Shown: positions 43,660 through 53,908, counted from the stretch's first letter. The stretch is DNA of 54,043 nt from Brevibacterium sp. ZH18 (GCF_022748595.1 NZ_JALDSX010000024.1:1-54043); one strand, 5' to 3'. A program made the numbers and translations. The notes: generated by a model from the letters alone, not told the origin.

Positions 43660-44766
43660 ATGGCTCGTACACCCAAGAACCTGCAGATCCCAACCGGCGG
43701 CGACCGCTCGAAGGCGCTCGACGCCGCGCTGGGGCAGATCGACCGCAACTACGGCAAGGGCGCGATCATGCGCCTTGGCGACGGAATCCGCGAGCCGATC
43801 GCCTGCATTCCGACCGGTTCGATCGCCCTCGACATCGCTTTGGGCATCGGCGGTCTGCCGCGCGGTCGCGTCGTTGAGATCTACGGACCGGAATCATCCG
43901 GTAAGACGACGGTTGCCCTGCACGCTGTCGCGAACGCGCAGAAAGCCGGCGGAATCGCAGCCTTCATCGATGCTGAGCACGCTCTCGATCCCGACTACGC
44001 GGCGAAGCTGGGAGTCGACACCGACCAGCTGCTCGTGTCACAGCCGGACACCGGTGAGCAGGCCCTCGAGATCGCCGACATGCTCATCCGCTCAGGCGCA
44101 CTCGATGTCATCGTCATCGACTCGGTCGCGGCGCTCGTGCCGAAGGCCGAAATCGAAGGCGAGATGGGCGACAGCCACGTCGGCCTCCAGGCTCGACTGA
44201 TGTCGCAGGCGCTGCGCAAGATCACAGGTGCTCTGGCGCAGTCTAAGACCACCGCGATTTTCATCAACCAGCTGCGTGAGAAGGTCGGCGTCTTCTTCGG
44301 ATCACCCGAGACGACCTCGGGCGGCAAGGCCCTGAAGTTCTACGCCTCGGTGCGCATCGACGTCCGTCGCATCGAGACCCTGAAAGAGGGTCAGGACGCG
44401 GTCGGCAACAGGACTCGCGCCAAGATCGTCAAGAATAAGATCGCGCCACCGTTCAAGCAGGCCGAGTTCGATATTCTCTACGGCCACGGAATCTCCCGCG
44501 AAGGCAGCCTCATCGATATGGGCGTTGACAACGGGATCATTCGCAAATCCGGCTCATGGTTCACCTACGACGGGGACCAGCTCGGACAGGGCAAGGAGAA
44601 GGTGCGAACCTTCCTCTGCGACAACCCAGGCCTGGCTGAGGAGATCGAGCTCAAGATCAAGCACAAGATGGGCCTGATCAAGGTCGACGAGCCCGAAGCC
44701 GACGCTGAGGCAGCAGGGGACGCAACCGCCGAGACACCACAGTCGAATGACGTCGAAGTCTCCTGA
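43660..44766 (+). CDS. recA: Recombinase RecA
   Basis: 368 residues. Walker A is GPESSGKTT; other RecA signatures are [43 protein letters not shown], and [28 protein letters not shown] 43660 follows AGGAGAG. It carries out strand exchange and LexA co-cleavage in the SOS response. No intein is present. The C-terminal tail is acidic ([15 protein letters not shown]). It overlaps recX by 20 bases. Confidence 0.98.
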   Translation: MARTPKNLQIPTGGDRSKALDAALGQIDRNYGKGAIMRLGDGIREPIACIPTGSIALDIALGIGGLPRGRVVEIYGPESSGKTTVALHAVANAQKAGGIAAFIDAEHALDPDYAAKLGVDTDQLLVSQPDTGEQALEIADMLIRSGALDVIVIDSVAALVPKAEIEGEMGDSHVGLQARLMSQALRKITGALAQSKTTAIFINQLREKVGVFFGSPETTSGGKALKFYASVRIDVRRIETLKEGQDAVGNRTRAKIVKNKIAPPFKQAEFDILYGHGISREGSLIDMGVDNGIIRKSGSWFTYDGDQLGQGKEKVRTFLCDNPGLAEEIELKIKHKMGLIKVDEPEADAEAAGDATAETPQSNDVEVS

Positions 44767-45583
44767 CCGCCAGGACTGTGAGAGTGGACCCGTCGAGTCG
44801 ATGCCCGTGAATCGCGACTCGGCGGGTCCGCCTGCGCAGGCAGACCAACTCACCGAACTCCGTCAGGCCATCGACGAGATCGATCAACGGCACGCGGACG
44901 GGGAATCCGGCTTCTTCAGCCTCCAGTCGGATCCCGACCTCGATTCCGGCTCGGGCTCCGACTCGGGTTCCGGCGCACGTTCTCGTTCGAGGCGGTTGTC
45001 AGCCTCAACTGCGGATGCAGCCGGCGATACGTCGTCCGGTAACGAGACACTGTCCGATGACGTGCCGTCATTCGCGGATGCACTGTCGTTCGACACTGAC
45101 GGCGATGACGAAGAGCCCGACTACGACACGTCGTATGCGAAGGCGAAGAAGACGGCCATGAACATGCTGGCCATGCGTGACCATGCGAGTGCAGAACTGC
45201 GCGAGAAACTGATCAAGCGCGACTACCTTTCCGATGCTGTCGACGATCTCATCGCGAAGCTGCAGAAGTCCAAACTGCTCAATGACGAAGAGTTCGCTCA
45301 CCGGTATGTCCGCGCTCACCGCGAGCGGCGCAAACTCTCCCGCTCCGTGCTCAAACGTGAGCTGAAGAAGAGGGGCATTTCGCCAGAACTCATCTCTGAC
45401 GCCGTCGACGAGGTCGACGGTGAGGAAGACCTGGCCCGTCAGGTTGCAGAGAAGAAGGCCGCCTCGACCCGGCAGCTCGATTATGAGGTGCGCGAACGCC
45501 GCATCCTCGGTATGCTCGCCCGCCGCGGTTTCTCCTCCTCGATCTGTATCAAGGTCACCCGCGAAGTACTCGCCGAGGACTGA
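44747..45583 (+). CDS. recX: Regulatory protein RecX
   Basis: 278 residues, clearly longer than the usual 150-200. The RecX three-helix repeats begin at about residue 128: [26 protein letters not shown], then [34 protein letters not shown], then [20 protein letters not shown]. The first 125 residues are a Ser/Gly/Asp-rich disordered extension with [10 protein letters not shown] runs. RecX limits RecA filaments. It overlaps recA and is co-expressed with it. Confidence 0.92.
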   Translation: MTSKSPDRQDCESGPVESMPVNRDSAGPPAQADQLTELRQAIDEIDQRHADGESGFFSLQSDPDLDSGSGSDSGSGARSRSRRLSASTADAAGDTSSGNETLSDDVPSFADALSFDTDGDDEEPDYDTSYAKAKKTAMNMLAMRDHASAELREKLIKRDYLSDAVDDLIAKLQKSKLLNDEEFAHRYVRAHRERRKLSRSVLKRELKKRGISPELISDAVDEVDGEEDLARQVAEKKAASTRQLDYEVRERRILGMLARRGFSSSICIKVTREVLAED

Positions 45584-45607
45584 GGCCTCGAAACTCCGCT
45601 GAGCGGA

Positions 45608-45613
45608 TAGAAT
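45608..45613 (+). promoter_or_regulatory. -10 box of miaB
   Basis: TAGAAT followed by nine bases and ATG 45623; a probable leaderless start inside the recX-miaB gap of 39 bases. Confidence 0.5.
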
Positions 45614-45622
45614 GATGGCGCC

Positions 45623-47119
45623 ATGACTGAACTGATTGACTCACCGACCTCGACCGAGAACACGCAGCGCAGCTACGAGGTCAAGACCTACGGCTGCCAG
45701 ATGAACGTGCACGACTCCGAACGTCTATCCGGACTCCTCGACGATGCGGGCTACGTGCCCGCTGCCAGCGACGACCAGGCCGATGTCGTCGTGTTCAACA
45801 CGTGTGCCGTGCGAGAGAACGCGGACAACCGCCTCTACGGCAACCTGGGTCAGCTCGCCCACGTCAAGGAGCGCAATCCCAACTTCCAGATCGCTGTCGG
45901 CGGATGCATGGCGCAGAAGGACCGCGACACGATCGTCAAGAAGGCTCCATGGGTCGATGTCGTCTTCGGCACACACAACATGGGTTCCCTGCCGGCGCTG
46001 CTCGAACGGGCCCGGCACAACCAGGAGGCCCAAGTCGAGATCCTCGAAAGCCTCGACGTGTTCCCCTCGACCCTGCCGAGTCGACGCGAATCACAGCACT
46101 CCGGCTGGGTCTCGATCTCTGTCGGATGCAATAACTCTTGCACGTTCTGCATCGTGCCCAGTCTCCGCGGCAAGGAGAAGGACCGCAGGCCCGGCGACAT
46201 ACTTGCCGAGGTCGAAGCACTGGTGGCCGACGGCGTCGTCGAAGTCACGCTGCTGGGTCAGAACGTCAACTCCTACGGTGCGGAATTCAGAGACAAAGGC
46301 GCATTCGCCAAGCTCCTGCGTGCCGTGGGAAAAGTGGAGGGAATCGAACGCGTCCGCTTCACGAGCCCGCACCCGGCTTCGTTCTCCAACGACGTCATCG
46401 ACGCGATGGCTGAGACGCCGACAGTGATGCCGCAGCTGCACATGCCGCTGCAGTCTGGCTCGGACTCCATCCTCAAGGCCATGCGCCGCTCCTACCGCAC
46501 GAGCCGTTTCATGCGCATCCTCGACAACGTCCGTGAGCGCATCCCCAACGCCGCCATCACCACCGACATCATCGTCGGCTTCCCCGGTGAGACCGAAGAG
46601 GACTTCCAAGGCACGATGGACATCGTCCGTCGCGCCCGGTTCTCCCAAGCATTCACCTTCCAGTACTCGATCCGCCCGGGCACTCCGGCGGCGACGATGG
46701 ACGATCAGATCCCCAAAGAGGTCGTGCAGGAGCGATTCGAACGGCTCACCGCCCTCCAGGACGAGATCGCCTGGGAGGAGAACACCGCGCAGATCGGCCG
46801 TGAGGTTGAAGTGCTCGTCACGACTCTGCCCCACGACGACTCGCCTCGGCTCACCGGCCGCTCGGCCGACAACAGGCTCGTCCACGTCGGCATCCCCGAA
46901 GGAGAGTCGCTCCCACGCCCCGGCGATTTCGTCACCGCCACTGTGACCGAGGCCAAGCCCTACTTCCTCCTCGCCGATTCCGGATTCGCGCTCCGTCGAT
47001 CGCGTGCCGGCGACGCATATGACAGGGCACAGGCCGACAGCTGCGGCATCCCTGCCCCGGGTCAGAGCGCAGGCGGTTCCACGAACCTGGGAATGCCGAC
47101 GCTCCGCCCCCGCGGCTGA
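45623..47119 (+). CDS. miaB: tRNA-2-methylthio-N6-dimethylallyladenosine synthase MiaB
   Basis: 498 residues, radical-SAM methylthiotransferase. The N-terminal cluster cysteines are in [14 protein letters not shown] and GGCMAQ; the radical-SAM motif is CNNSCTFC; the C-terminal TRAM domain is about 370-445. It acts on A37 of tRNAs previously modified by MiaA, encoded at 47787. The C terminus has a 50-residue polar tail. Confidence 0.96.
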   Translation: MTELIDSPTSTENTQRSYEVKTYGCQMNVHDSERLSGLLDDAGYVPAASDDQADVVVFNTCAVRENADNRLYGNLGQLAHVKERNPNFQIAVGGCMAQKDRDTIVKKAPWVDVVFGTHNMGSLPALLERARHNQEAQVEILESLDVFPSTLPSRRESQHSGWVSISVGCNNSCTFCIVPSLRGKEKDRRPGDILAEVEALVADGVVEVTLLGQNVNSYGAEFRDKGAFAKLLRAVGKVEGIERVRFTSPHPASFSNDVIDAMAETPTVMPQLHMPLQSGSDSILKAMRRSYRTSRFMRILDNVRERIPNAAITTDIIVGFPGETEEDFQGTMDIVRRARFSQAFTFQYSIRPGTPAATMDDQIPKEVVQERFERLTALQDEIAWEENTAQIGREVEVLVTTLPHDDSPRLTGRSADNRLVHVGIPEGESLPRPGDFVTATVTEAKPYFLLADSGFALRRSRAGDAYDRAQADSCGIPAPGQSAGGSTNLGMPTLRPRG

Positions 47120-47120
47120 G

Positions 47121-47774
47121 ATGGGATCATTTGCCATCATCCCTGCGGCTCCCGTTCTGCTGCACGACATCGACCGCAGTGAGACGTCCAGGACCGCTGA
47201 ACTGCGCTCGGCGATCGAGGATGTTCTCCGTCGGCGCCCGGATTGGGCTCTGCCCATCGAAGCACTTCCTCCAGTTGCTGGTCTGGGCGGCCTGGGCATC
47301 GACCGCGGCATCGAGGCTCGCACTGGGCTACGGCTCGATGGTCAGGCATGGGTGGAGGCCGTGAATGCCCTCAGCGCTGCTGATCGTGAGACCAGCGAAA
47401 AGGCCCATCCGGGCGTGGCTGTGGCATATCTGCATGCCGATGCCGCCGGAGTACGGCTTGGGCCCCTGGGCAGCAGTGAGAACCTGCTGATCCCGATCGA
47501 CCTCTCCGTGGCAGCCTCCGAGGATGCGCCGCTGGCTCCTGTGCCCGGCGCGGCTGAGGCCGAGGAGAAGCTCATCGCGGCGCTGAGGGCCGGCGACCCG
47601 CGCGGCGTGCTCCAGGCAGCGGCAACCGGTCACGAGGTCCACGCTGATCTCACACTCCTCGAATCCGCAGCCCGACAGCTTCTGGAGTCGGACACCGACT
47701 TCGGCGGTTTCGACGTCGTCTTTGACGTAGATCTGCATGAAGTTCGCTCGCTGTGCGCAGCCGGAACGTACTGA
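47121..47774 (+). CDS. Class III extradiol dioxygenase-like (LigB-fold) protein between miaB and miaA
   Basis: 217 residues. The N terminus GSFAIIPAAPVLLHDI looks like the metal-binding strand of LigB/MEMO-type proteins, and VAVAYLHADAAGVRLGP and VFDVDLHEVRSLCAAGTY are typical of the conserved actinobacterial protein that sits between miaB and miaA. Catalytic histidines are few, so enzymatic activity is uncertain. ATG 47121 begins one base after the miaB stop; translation is likely coupled. Confidence 0.7.
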   Translation: MGSFAIIPAAPVLLHDIDRSETSRTAELRSAIEDVLRRRPDWALPIEALPPVAGLGGLGIDRGIEARTGLRLDGQAWVEAVNALSAADRETSEKAHPGVAVAYLHADAAGVRLGPLGSSENLLIPIDLSVAASEDAPLAPVPGAAEAEEKLIAALRAGDPRGVLQAAATGHEVHADLTLLESAARQLLESDTDFGGFDVVFDVDLHEVRSLCAAGTY

Positions 47775-47786
47775 AAGGGGCATCCG

Positions 47787-48704
47787 ATGAGCGCGAACGA
47801 ACCGGTCATCACCATTGTCGGGTCGACTGCGACCGGCAAATCCGAGCTTGCCCTCGACCTAGCCGAGCGCCTCGGCGGGGAGATCATCAACACGGATTCG
47901 ATGCAGTTCTATCGAGGCATGGACATTGGGACTGCCAAGCTGCCGCTCTCCGAGCGCCGCGGCATTCCGCATCACCTCATCGACATCCTCGACGTGACCG
48001 ATGACGCGAATGTCCAGACCTTTCAGACTCAGGCGCGGGAGGCGATCGTGGACATCCGATCCCGTGGACGTCGTCCGATCCTCGTGGGCGGTTCGGGCCT
48101 CTACGCGCGGGCCGCGACCGATCACATGGAGTTCCCCGGCACCGATGCGCAGGTGCGTGCACGCCTCGAAGGGGAGGTTGAGGCAGACCGCTGGGCTCAG
48201 CATCGCCGCCTGCAGGACCTCGACCCTGCAGCCGCAGAGAAGATCACGCCGAACGATCAGCGCCGCATCGTCAGGGCGCTTGAGGTCATCGAGATCACCG
48301 GCAGGCCCTTCAGTGCTCAGCTGCCCGACTATCAGGAGATCGAGCCCACGATCCACCTCGGACTCAGCGTCGACCGCGCGACGCTGCATGCTCGGGTGGC
48401 CGACCGGGTCCACACGATGTGGCGCCAAGGGTGGGTCGATGAAGTCATCAGACTCCTCGACAGAGGCCTCGCCCACGGTCGGACAGCATCGCGGGCGATC
48501 GGATACGCCCAGATCCAGGACTTCCTGGCAGGCAAGGTCGATCAGGAATCTGCGCAGGAACAGACGATCATCAGGACGCGTCAGTTCGCGAGGCGGCAGG
48601 ACACCTGGTTCCGCCGTGACCCGCGCATCGCCTGGATCGATGCCAGTGCTGGCGACCCCGAGTCGAACTTCGTCCATGCGTTCACCATCATCGACGGCCG
48701 ATAG
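47787..48704 (+). CDS. miaA: tRNA dimethylallyltransferase MiaA
   Basis: 305 residues. P-loop GSTATGKS, then IINTDSMQFYRGMDIGTAKLP, LVGGSGLYARA, RRIVRALEVIEITGRPFS and TRQFARRQDTWFRRD, all MiaA signatures. It adds dimethylallyl to A37 of tRNAs reading UNN codons. ATG 47787 follows AAAGGGG. Confidence 0.97.
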   Translation: MSANEPVITIVGSTATGKSELALDLAERLGGEIINTDSMQFYRGMDIGTAKLPLSERRGIPHHLIDILDVTDDANVQTFQTQAREAIVDIRSRGRRPILVGGSGLYARAATDHMEFPGTDAQVRARLEGEVEADRWAQHRRLQDLDPAAAEKITPNDQRRIVRALEVIEITGRPFSAQLPDYQEIEPTIHLGLSVDRATLHARVADRVHTMWRQGWVDEVIRLLDRGLAHGRTASRAIGYAQIQDFLAGKVDQESAQEQTIIRTRQFARRQDTWFRRDPRIAWIDASAGDPESNFVHAFTIIDGR

Positions 48705-48707
48705 GAT
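48702..48707 (+). promoter_or_regulatory. -10 box of dapF
   Basis: TAGGAT six bases before ATG 48714; it overlaps the miaA stop codon. Probable leaderless start. Confidence 0.5.
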
Positions 48708-48713
48708 AGTTTC

Positions 48714-49700
48714 ATGAGCACTTCCGAATCTCCATTCGCAGCCATTGCCGACACCGCCTTCTTCAAAGGGCACGGCACACAGAACGACTTCGTGCTGCTG
48801 AGCGACGATGACAGTGCGTTGGAGATGCACCCTGAAACCGTCGCACTCCTGGCCGATCGTCGCACCGGCCTCGGCGGCGACGGCATCATCCGGATCGTGC
48901 GCTCGGCGGCCAGCGGAATCCCCGGCGCACTCGAGCAGGCAGAAGCCGGTGCAGAGTGGTTCATGGACTACTACAACAACGACGGCAGCCTGTCAGAGAT
49001 GTGCGGCAACGGCGTTCGCGTCTTCGCCCATGCGCTGGTGGAGACCGGGCGCGTGCCCGCCGACGCCGGCGAGATCAGAGTCGGCACTCGAGACGGAATC
49101 AAAGTCGTCCGCACGACTCTCAACCCGGCACTCGGAGTGCAGACCGGCGACGGTGTCGCAAGCGGACGAACAGGCCCTGGCTCTGCCGCCGACGCCTGGT
49201 ACACGGTCGATATGGGCCGGTGGGCGCTGGACGACGGTGACGCGGTCCTCGTCACCACCTCGGGCATCGAGGTGGCACGACCCGGCCTCAACGTCGACAC
49301 GGGCAACCCGCACACGGTCGTCGCCCTTGCCGAAGTCGGTGAGCTCGAAGCAGCCGAACTACGAGACGCACCGGTCCTCGACCCAGTACCCGCCCACGGT
49401 GCCAACGTCGAATACATCGTCATGGAACCGGCTCGCAGCGATGTGTCCGGGGGAGAGGGCGCCCTGCGTATGCGTGTGTTCGAACGCGGCGTCGGAGAGA
49501 CTCGCTCCTGCGGCACAGGCGCCTGCGCAGCCGCCATCGCTGCGCACCATTGGGCAGGGCCCCAGTCGCCTCTGCAGTGGCGAGTCGACGTCCCAGGCGG
49601 TCAGCTGCGGATCGGAATCACCCCGGATGAGGACGGCACCCACGGCAACGTCACGCTGTCGGGTCCAGCCGTGCTTGTCGCTGCCGGCACAATCAGCTAA
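48714..49700 (+). CDS. dapF: Diaminopimelate epimerase
   Basis: 328 residues. The two active-site cysteines are in SEMCGNGVRVFAH and ETRSCGTGACAAA; GHGTQNDFVLL and RRTGLGGDGII are also conserved. It converts LL- to meso-diaminopimelate for lysine and peptidoglycan. The gene is convergent with the minus-strand methyltransferase, with 43 bases between stops. Confidence 0.95.
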   Translation: MSTSESPFAAIADTAFFKGHGTQNDFVLLSDDDSALEMHPETVALLADRRTGLGGDGIIRIVRSAASGIPGALEQAEAGAEWFMDYYNNDGSLSEMCGNGVRVFAHALVETGRVPADAGEIRVGTRDGIKVVRTTLNPALGVQTGDGVASGRTGPGSAADAWYTVDMGRWALDDGDAVLVTTSGIEVARPGLNVDTGNPHTVVALAEVGELEAAELRDAPVLDPVPAHGANVEYIVMEPARSDVSGGEGALRMRVFERGVGETRSCGTGACAAAIAAHHWAGPQSPLQWRVDVPGGQLRIGITPDEDGTHGNVTLSGPAVLVAAGTIS

Positions 49701-49743
49701 GCGGGCTCTCGCGCACGATCAGCTGAGCTGCCCGACTCAGTCG

Positions 49744-50358
49744 TCAGTCGCGGTGGACGGTGAGTACTCGGTAGCCCTTCGACGATCCGGTGCGGACCAC
49801 GTCGAAGCCCTCGCCGAGGGTGTCGATCAGCCACGTGTGCAGCGAATCGGCGCCGAGGTTCTTCGATACCACCAGATCGGCTCGGCCTCCAGGAGCCAGC
49901 CGGGGAATCCAGGTGGTCAGCAGGTCGTGGAGGGCTTCTTTGCCCACGCGGATCGGCGGGTTCGAACGAATCGTTTGGAATTCGAGGTCAGCAGGAATCT
50001 CTGCCGCGGTGACTGGGCTAATCGACGACAGACCCAGTCGCTGGGCATTCTTACGGGTGGTGTCCAGGGACCGGGAGTTGACGTCGAGTGCCCAGACCCG
50101 CACATCCACCTCGGTGTCCTTGGCCTCGAGTGCAGCGTCCAAAGCGATCGGACCCCAGCCGCACCCCAGATCGAGGAGATCGCCGGGCTCGGGAGCTGGC
50201 AGATGTCGCAGGAGGACCGCGGTTCCCAGGTCCAGGCGAGTGGGCGAAAACGTGCCCGACGCGGTTTCGACGGTGACCTGATGGCCGGCGAGCTCGAGTG
50301 AGAGTTCACGGGTCTTCGCGTCGCTGGTCGGGGATTCGGTGAAATAGTGCTCTGACAC
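49744..50358 (-). CDS. RsmC-like class I SAM-dependent methyltransferase
   Basis: 204 residues, the small single-domain form. SAM motif I is LLDLGCGWGPIALDAAL; motif IV is IRSNPPIRVGKEAL, the NPP(I/F) signature of the MTS/RsmC group that methylates guanine N2 in rRNA. HYF at the N terminus (SEHYFTESP) is also typical. GTG 50358 lies six bases after TAAACT. It is divergent from hflX. Confidence 0.85.
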   Translation of the reverse strand: MSEHYFTESPTSDAKTRELSLELAGHQVTVETASGTFSPTRLDLGTAVLLRHLPAPEPGDLLDLGCGWGPIALDAALEAKDTEVDVRVWALDVNSRSLDTTRKNAQRLGLSSISPVTAAEIPADLEFQTIRSNPPIRVGKEALHDLLTTWIPRLAPGGRADLVVSKNLGADSLHTWLIDTLGEGFDVVRTGSSKGYRVLTVHRD

Positions 50359-50364
50359 CGTTAC

Positions 50365-50370
50365 AGTTTA
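50365..50370 (-). promoter_or_regulatory. -10 box of the methyltransferase gene
   Basis: TAAACT on the minus strand, six bases from the GTG start; no ribosome-binding site. It lies within the 110-base divergent region shared with hflX. Confidence 0.5.
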
Positions 50371-50468
50371 GACGGCTGTGGGAGAATTGATGGACACCGC
50401 TCAAATCTGAGCGGAAACTCGCCGCTTGACAGGAATGCCGCGGCGGGTGAAAGCGAACAAAGGAATGA

Positions 50469-51944
50469 ATGACGTCCACTGATAAAGAGCGTCGGGACGC
50501 AATGCTCGACCGCGTCCTCGCACGAGGTGCCCAGGCCTTGGGTACCAACGATTCACAAGTCGATGACGACTCACAGTTCGATCTGGCAGAGCGAGCGGCT
50601 CTCACTCGAGTCGCCGGTCTGTCCACTGAGCTCGAAGATGTCACCGAGGTCGAATACCGCCAGATCAGGCTCGAGAGAGTCGTCCTCGCCGGTCTGTGGA
50701 ACACCACTTTGGCTGAAGCCGAGAACTCGATCAGGGAGCTCGCGGCACTCGCTGAGACCGCCGGCTCTGAGGTCCTCGACGCCATCGTGCAACGTCGCGA
50801 GAACCCGGACCCCGGAACGTACCTGGGCAAGGGCAAAGCGGCAGAGCTTGCTGAGATCGTCGCGTCCGTCGGCGCGGACACCGTGATCATCGACTCCGAA
50901 CTCGCGCCCAGCCAGCGACGCGGGCTCGAGGACGTCATCAAGGTCAAGGTCGTCGATCGCGTGGCGCTCATCCTTGATATCTTCGCCCAGCATGCGAAGT
51001 CACGAGAGGGCAAAGCTCAGGTCGAGCTGGCCCAGCTCGAATATCTGCTCCCGCGCCTGCGCGGCTGGGGCGAATCGTTGTCCCGTCAGGCTGGCGGCCG
51101 CGTCGCCGGCGGTGCCGGAATCGGCTCACGCGGTCCAGGCGAGACGAAGATCGAACTCGATCGGCGGCGAATCCGCGCGAGAATGTCGAAGCTGCGCAAG
51201 CAGATCACCGCGATGGCACCCTCGCGCACGACGAAACGGAAGAACCGCGCCCGCAACCACATCCCGTCGGTGGCGATCGTCGGGTACACGAACGCGGGCA
51301 AGTCCTCCCTCCTCAACCGGCTCACCGACGCCGAGGTGATGGTTCAGAATGCGCTGTTCGCGACCCTTGACCCCACGGTCAGGCAGTCCCGGACCGCTGA
51401 CGGCATCACCTTCACCTATACCGACACCGTCGGTTTCGTGCGCAACCTTCCGCACCAGCTGGTCGAAGCCTTCCGTTCGACCTTGGAAGAGGCCTCGGAT
51501 TCGGATCTGCTTCTCCACGTCGTCGATGCCTCTCACCCCGATCCGCACGGACAGATCGCTGCGGTCAGGGAAGTGCTCAAAGAGGTCGAGACCGGAGATA
51601 TCCCCGAGCTGCTCGTCTTCAACAAGACGGACATCGCCGAGGAAGCTGTGGTCACCGGTCTGCGCGCCGAGTACCCCCATGCGGCGTTCGTCTCGGCGTA
51701 CACCAAGGACGGCATCACCGGTCTCGTCGAGACCATCGAAGACATGCTCCCGTCGCCGAATATCGAGATCACGGTGCTCGTTCCCTACGAACGCGGCGAC
51801 CTGGTGTCGAAGATCTATGCCCTGGGCACGGTCGAACACGAAGAGCACAGCCTCGGTGGCACAGGTATGCAGGCGAAGGTCCCAGCGGACCTGGCGGCAG
51901 AACTTGAGGAATTCCGACGTCCGGACCTGGTTTTCGACGAGTGA
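50469..51944 (+). CDS. hflX: Ribosome-associated GTPase HflX
   Basis: 491 residues. The N-terminal HflX domain has PDPGTYLGKGKAAEL and the glycine-rich GGRVAGGAGIGSRGPGETK loop; the G domain has GYTNAGKSS, DTVGFVRNLPHQLV and NKTD. It splits stalled or hibernating ribosomes in related bacteria. ATG 50469 follows AAAGGAA. The stop overlaps the dinG start (GTGA). Confidence 0.95.
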   Translation: MTSTDKERRDAMLDRVLARGAQALGTNDSQVDDDSQFDLAERAALTRVAGLSTELEDVTEVEYRQIRLERVVLAGLWNTTLAEAENSIRELAALAETAGSEVLDAIVQRRENPDPGTYLGKGKAAELAEIVASVGADTVIIDSELAPSQRRGLEDVIKVKVVDRVALILDIFAQHAKSREGKAQVELAQLEYLLPRLRGWGESLSRQAGGRVAGGAGIGSRGPGETKIELDRRRIRARMSKLRKQITAMAPSRTTKRKNRARNHIPSVAIVGYTNAGKSSLLNRLTDAEVMVQNALFATLDPTVRQSRTADGITFTYTDTVGFVRNLPHQLVEAFRSTLEEASDSDLLLHVVDASHPDPHGQIAAVREVLKEVETGDIPELLVFNKTDIAEEAVVTGLRAEYPHAAFVSAYTKDGITGLVETIEDMLPSPNIEITVLVPYERGDLVSKIYALGTVEHEEHSLGGTGMQAKVPADLAAELEEFRRPDLVFDE

Positions 51945-53908
51945 GCTCGGTCGAAGACCTGCTCGAATCCGCCGTCGGTGCCATCGGCGGTTCGACCAGA
52001 CAAGGTCAGTCGGACATGGCCCAAGCGGTCGCCTCGGCGGTGGACAAGAAGATCCATCTGCTCGTCCAGGCGGGAACGGGCACCGGAAAGTCGTTGGCCT
52101 ACCTGGTCCCGGCCGCCGAGTACGCCAGCCGTACCGGCGGGCGGGTGATCGTCTCGACAGCCACCTTGGCACTGCAGACGCAGATCATCCATCGAGACCT
52201 TCCACGCCTGTTCAAAGCCGTGAAGAAGACCCTGGATCCACTTCCACGTGCCGCTCTGCTCAAGGGGCGACGCAACTATGTCTGCAAGCACAAGCTCTCC
52301 GGCGGGTATCCCGACGAGGGGGAGGGCATGCTCTTCGACCTCGGGGCCGATGCGGAAGCGGGACGAAAGCCCACTGACCGCTCGGGGCTGGGCGATGAGA
52401 TCCAACGAATCCGCACGTGGGAGAAGACGACGGAGACCGGCGACCGCGATGACTTGCTGCCCGGTGTCAGCGACCGAGCCTGGTCGCACGTCTCAGTGAA
52501 CTCCTTCGACTGCCTGGGATCGAACTGTCCGCTCTACACCGAATGCTTCGCAGAGTTGGCGCGCAACAACGCGGCCGAGGCCGACATCGTCGTGACCAAC
52601 CACGCGCTCCTGGCCATCGACGCCTTCGGGGAGAGCAACGTGCTGCCCGAACACGACGTCATCATCATCGACGAGGCCCACGAGCTCAAGGACAGAGTCA
52701 CGAGTGCGCTGTCGGGCCAGCTCAACACCAGCATGCTGTCTGCGGCCACCAGCTCGGTGCGCAAACACACGATCGTCCAAGACGGTGTCGTTGCGCTCCT
52801 CGATTCCGCCGGCGCCGCACTGGAGCGCGCGCTCAGCGGCATCAGTGAGGGTCTCATCCTGACGATGAGCGAGACACTGGGGCTGGCTGTGGCACAGATC
52901 CGTGACTCGTCCCGGCAGATCATCAACGACATCGGCGGCAAGACTGAGGACTCGGACGCCGGGCGACAGATGGCGAAGGCTCGCTGTCAGGAGATCTTCG
53001 AACTCGCCGAGCGGTTCTGTGATCCGGGCAAGAACGACGTCATCTGGGTGAGCCGGAATACGTTTCGGGAGAAGGAGACGACGAACCTCGTCGTCGCTCC
53101 CTTGAGCGTGGCCGGGACAATGCGTTCGGGTATCTTCGTGGAGTCGACAGTCGTGGCCACCTCGGCGACGCTGTCGTTGGGCGGAAACTTCGACGCTGTC
53201 GCCGCTTCGCTGGGACTCTTCGGACCCGATGCGCCGAAATGGGACAGCCTCGATGTCGGATCGCCGTTCGATTACGGCAAGCAGGGCATTCTCTACGTGG
53301 CAGCCCACCTGCCGCGGCCCGGTCGCAGCGGTTTGAGCGAACAGGCCCTCGACGAACTCGTGGAGCTGGTCACAGCCTCCGGCGGGGGAGCACTCGGACT
53401 GTTCTCCTCCCGTGCTGCCGCGACTGCAGCGGCCGAGCATCTGCGCACGAAACTCAACCTTCCGATCCTCCTGCAGGGAGATGACGGACTGCCGTCCCTG
53501 GTCTCTCAGTTCACCGCCGATGACGAAGCATGCCTGTTCGGAACCATGTCGTTGTGGCAGGGAGTCGACGTGCCGGGAAGGACGAATCGCCTCGTCATCA
53601 TCGACAGACTCCCGTTCCCGCGTCCCGATGATCCTCTGATGCAGGCTCGGTCACGCGACGCCGACAACCGGGGTGTCAATGGATTCATGGCCGTGAGTGC
53701 CACACACGCCGCGCTGCGGTTGGCGCAGGGAGCCGGTCGCCTGATTCGAACAACGTCGGATAGGGGAGTCGTTGCCGTGCTCGACTCCCGGCTGCGCTCG
53801 GCTCGTTATGCCGGGTACCTCGTGAACTCCATGCCGAACATGTGGCCGACCACGGATTCGGCTCTTGTGAAGGCCAGCCTCGGACGGTTGGCCACCAAGC
53901 CGGAGTGA
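51941..53908 (+). CDS. dinG: DinG-family ATP-dependent DNA helicase
   Basis: 655 residues, superfamily 2 XPD-like. Walker A QAGTGTGKS, DEAH box IIIDEAHELKD; the four Fe-S cysteines are likely those of NYVC, DCLG, SNC and TEC between them; motif VI is QGAGRLIRTTSDRG. It unwinds damaged or R-loop DNA. GTG 51941 overlaps the hflX stop, so it is coupled. Confidence 0.94.
   Translation: MSSVEDLLESAVGAIGGSTRQGQSDMAQAVASAVDKKIHLLVQAGTGTGKSLAYLVPAAEYASRTGGRVIVSTATLALQTQIIHRDLPRLFKAVKKTLDPLPRAALLKGRRNYVCKHKLSGGYPDEGEGMLFDLGADAEAGRKPTDRSGLGDEIQRIRTWEKTTETGDRDDLLPGVSDRAWSHVSVNSFDCLGSNCPLYTECFAELARNNAAEADIVVTNHALLAIDAFGESNVLPEHDVIIIDEAHELKDRVTSALSGQLNTSMLSAATSSVRKHTIVQDGVVALLDSAGAALERALSGISEGLILTMSETLGLAVAQIRDSSRQIINDIGGKTEDSDAGRQMAKARCQEIFELAERFCDPGKNDVIWVSRNTFREKETTNLVVAPLSVAGTMRSGIFVESTVVATSATLSLGGNFDAVAASLGLFGPDAPKWDSLDVGSPFDYGKQGILYVAAHLPRPGRSGLSEQALDELVELVTASGGGALGLFSSRAAATAAAEHLRTKLNLPILLQGDDGLPSLVSQFTADDEACLFGTMSLWQGVDVPGRTNRLVIIDRLPFPRPDDPLMQARSRDADNRGVNGFMAVSATHAALRLAQGAGRLIRTTSDRGVVAVLDSRLRSARYAGYLVNSMPNMWPTTDSALVKASLGRLATKPE

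Noticed and set aside
47004..47120. Longer start for the LigB-fold gene inside miaB
   Set aside because: The added 39 residues overlap miaB out of frame and lack similarity; ATG 47121 directly follows the miaB stop.
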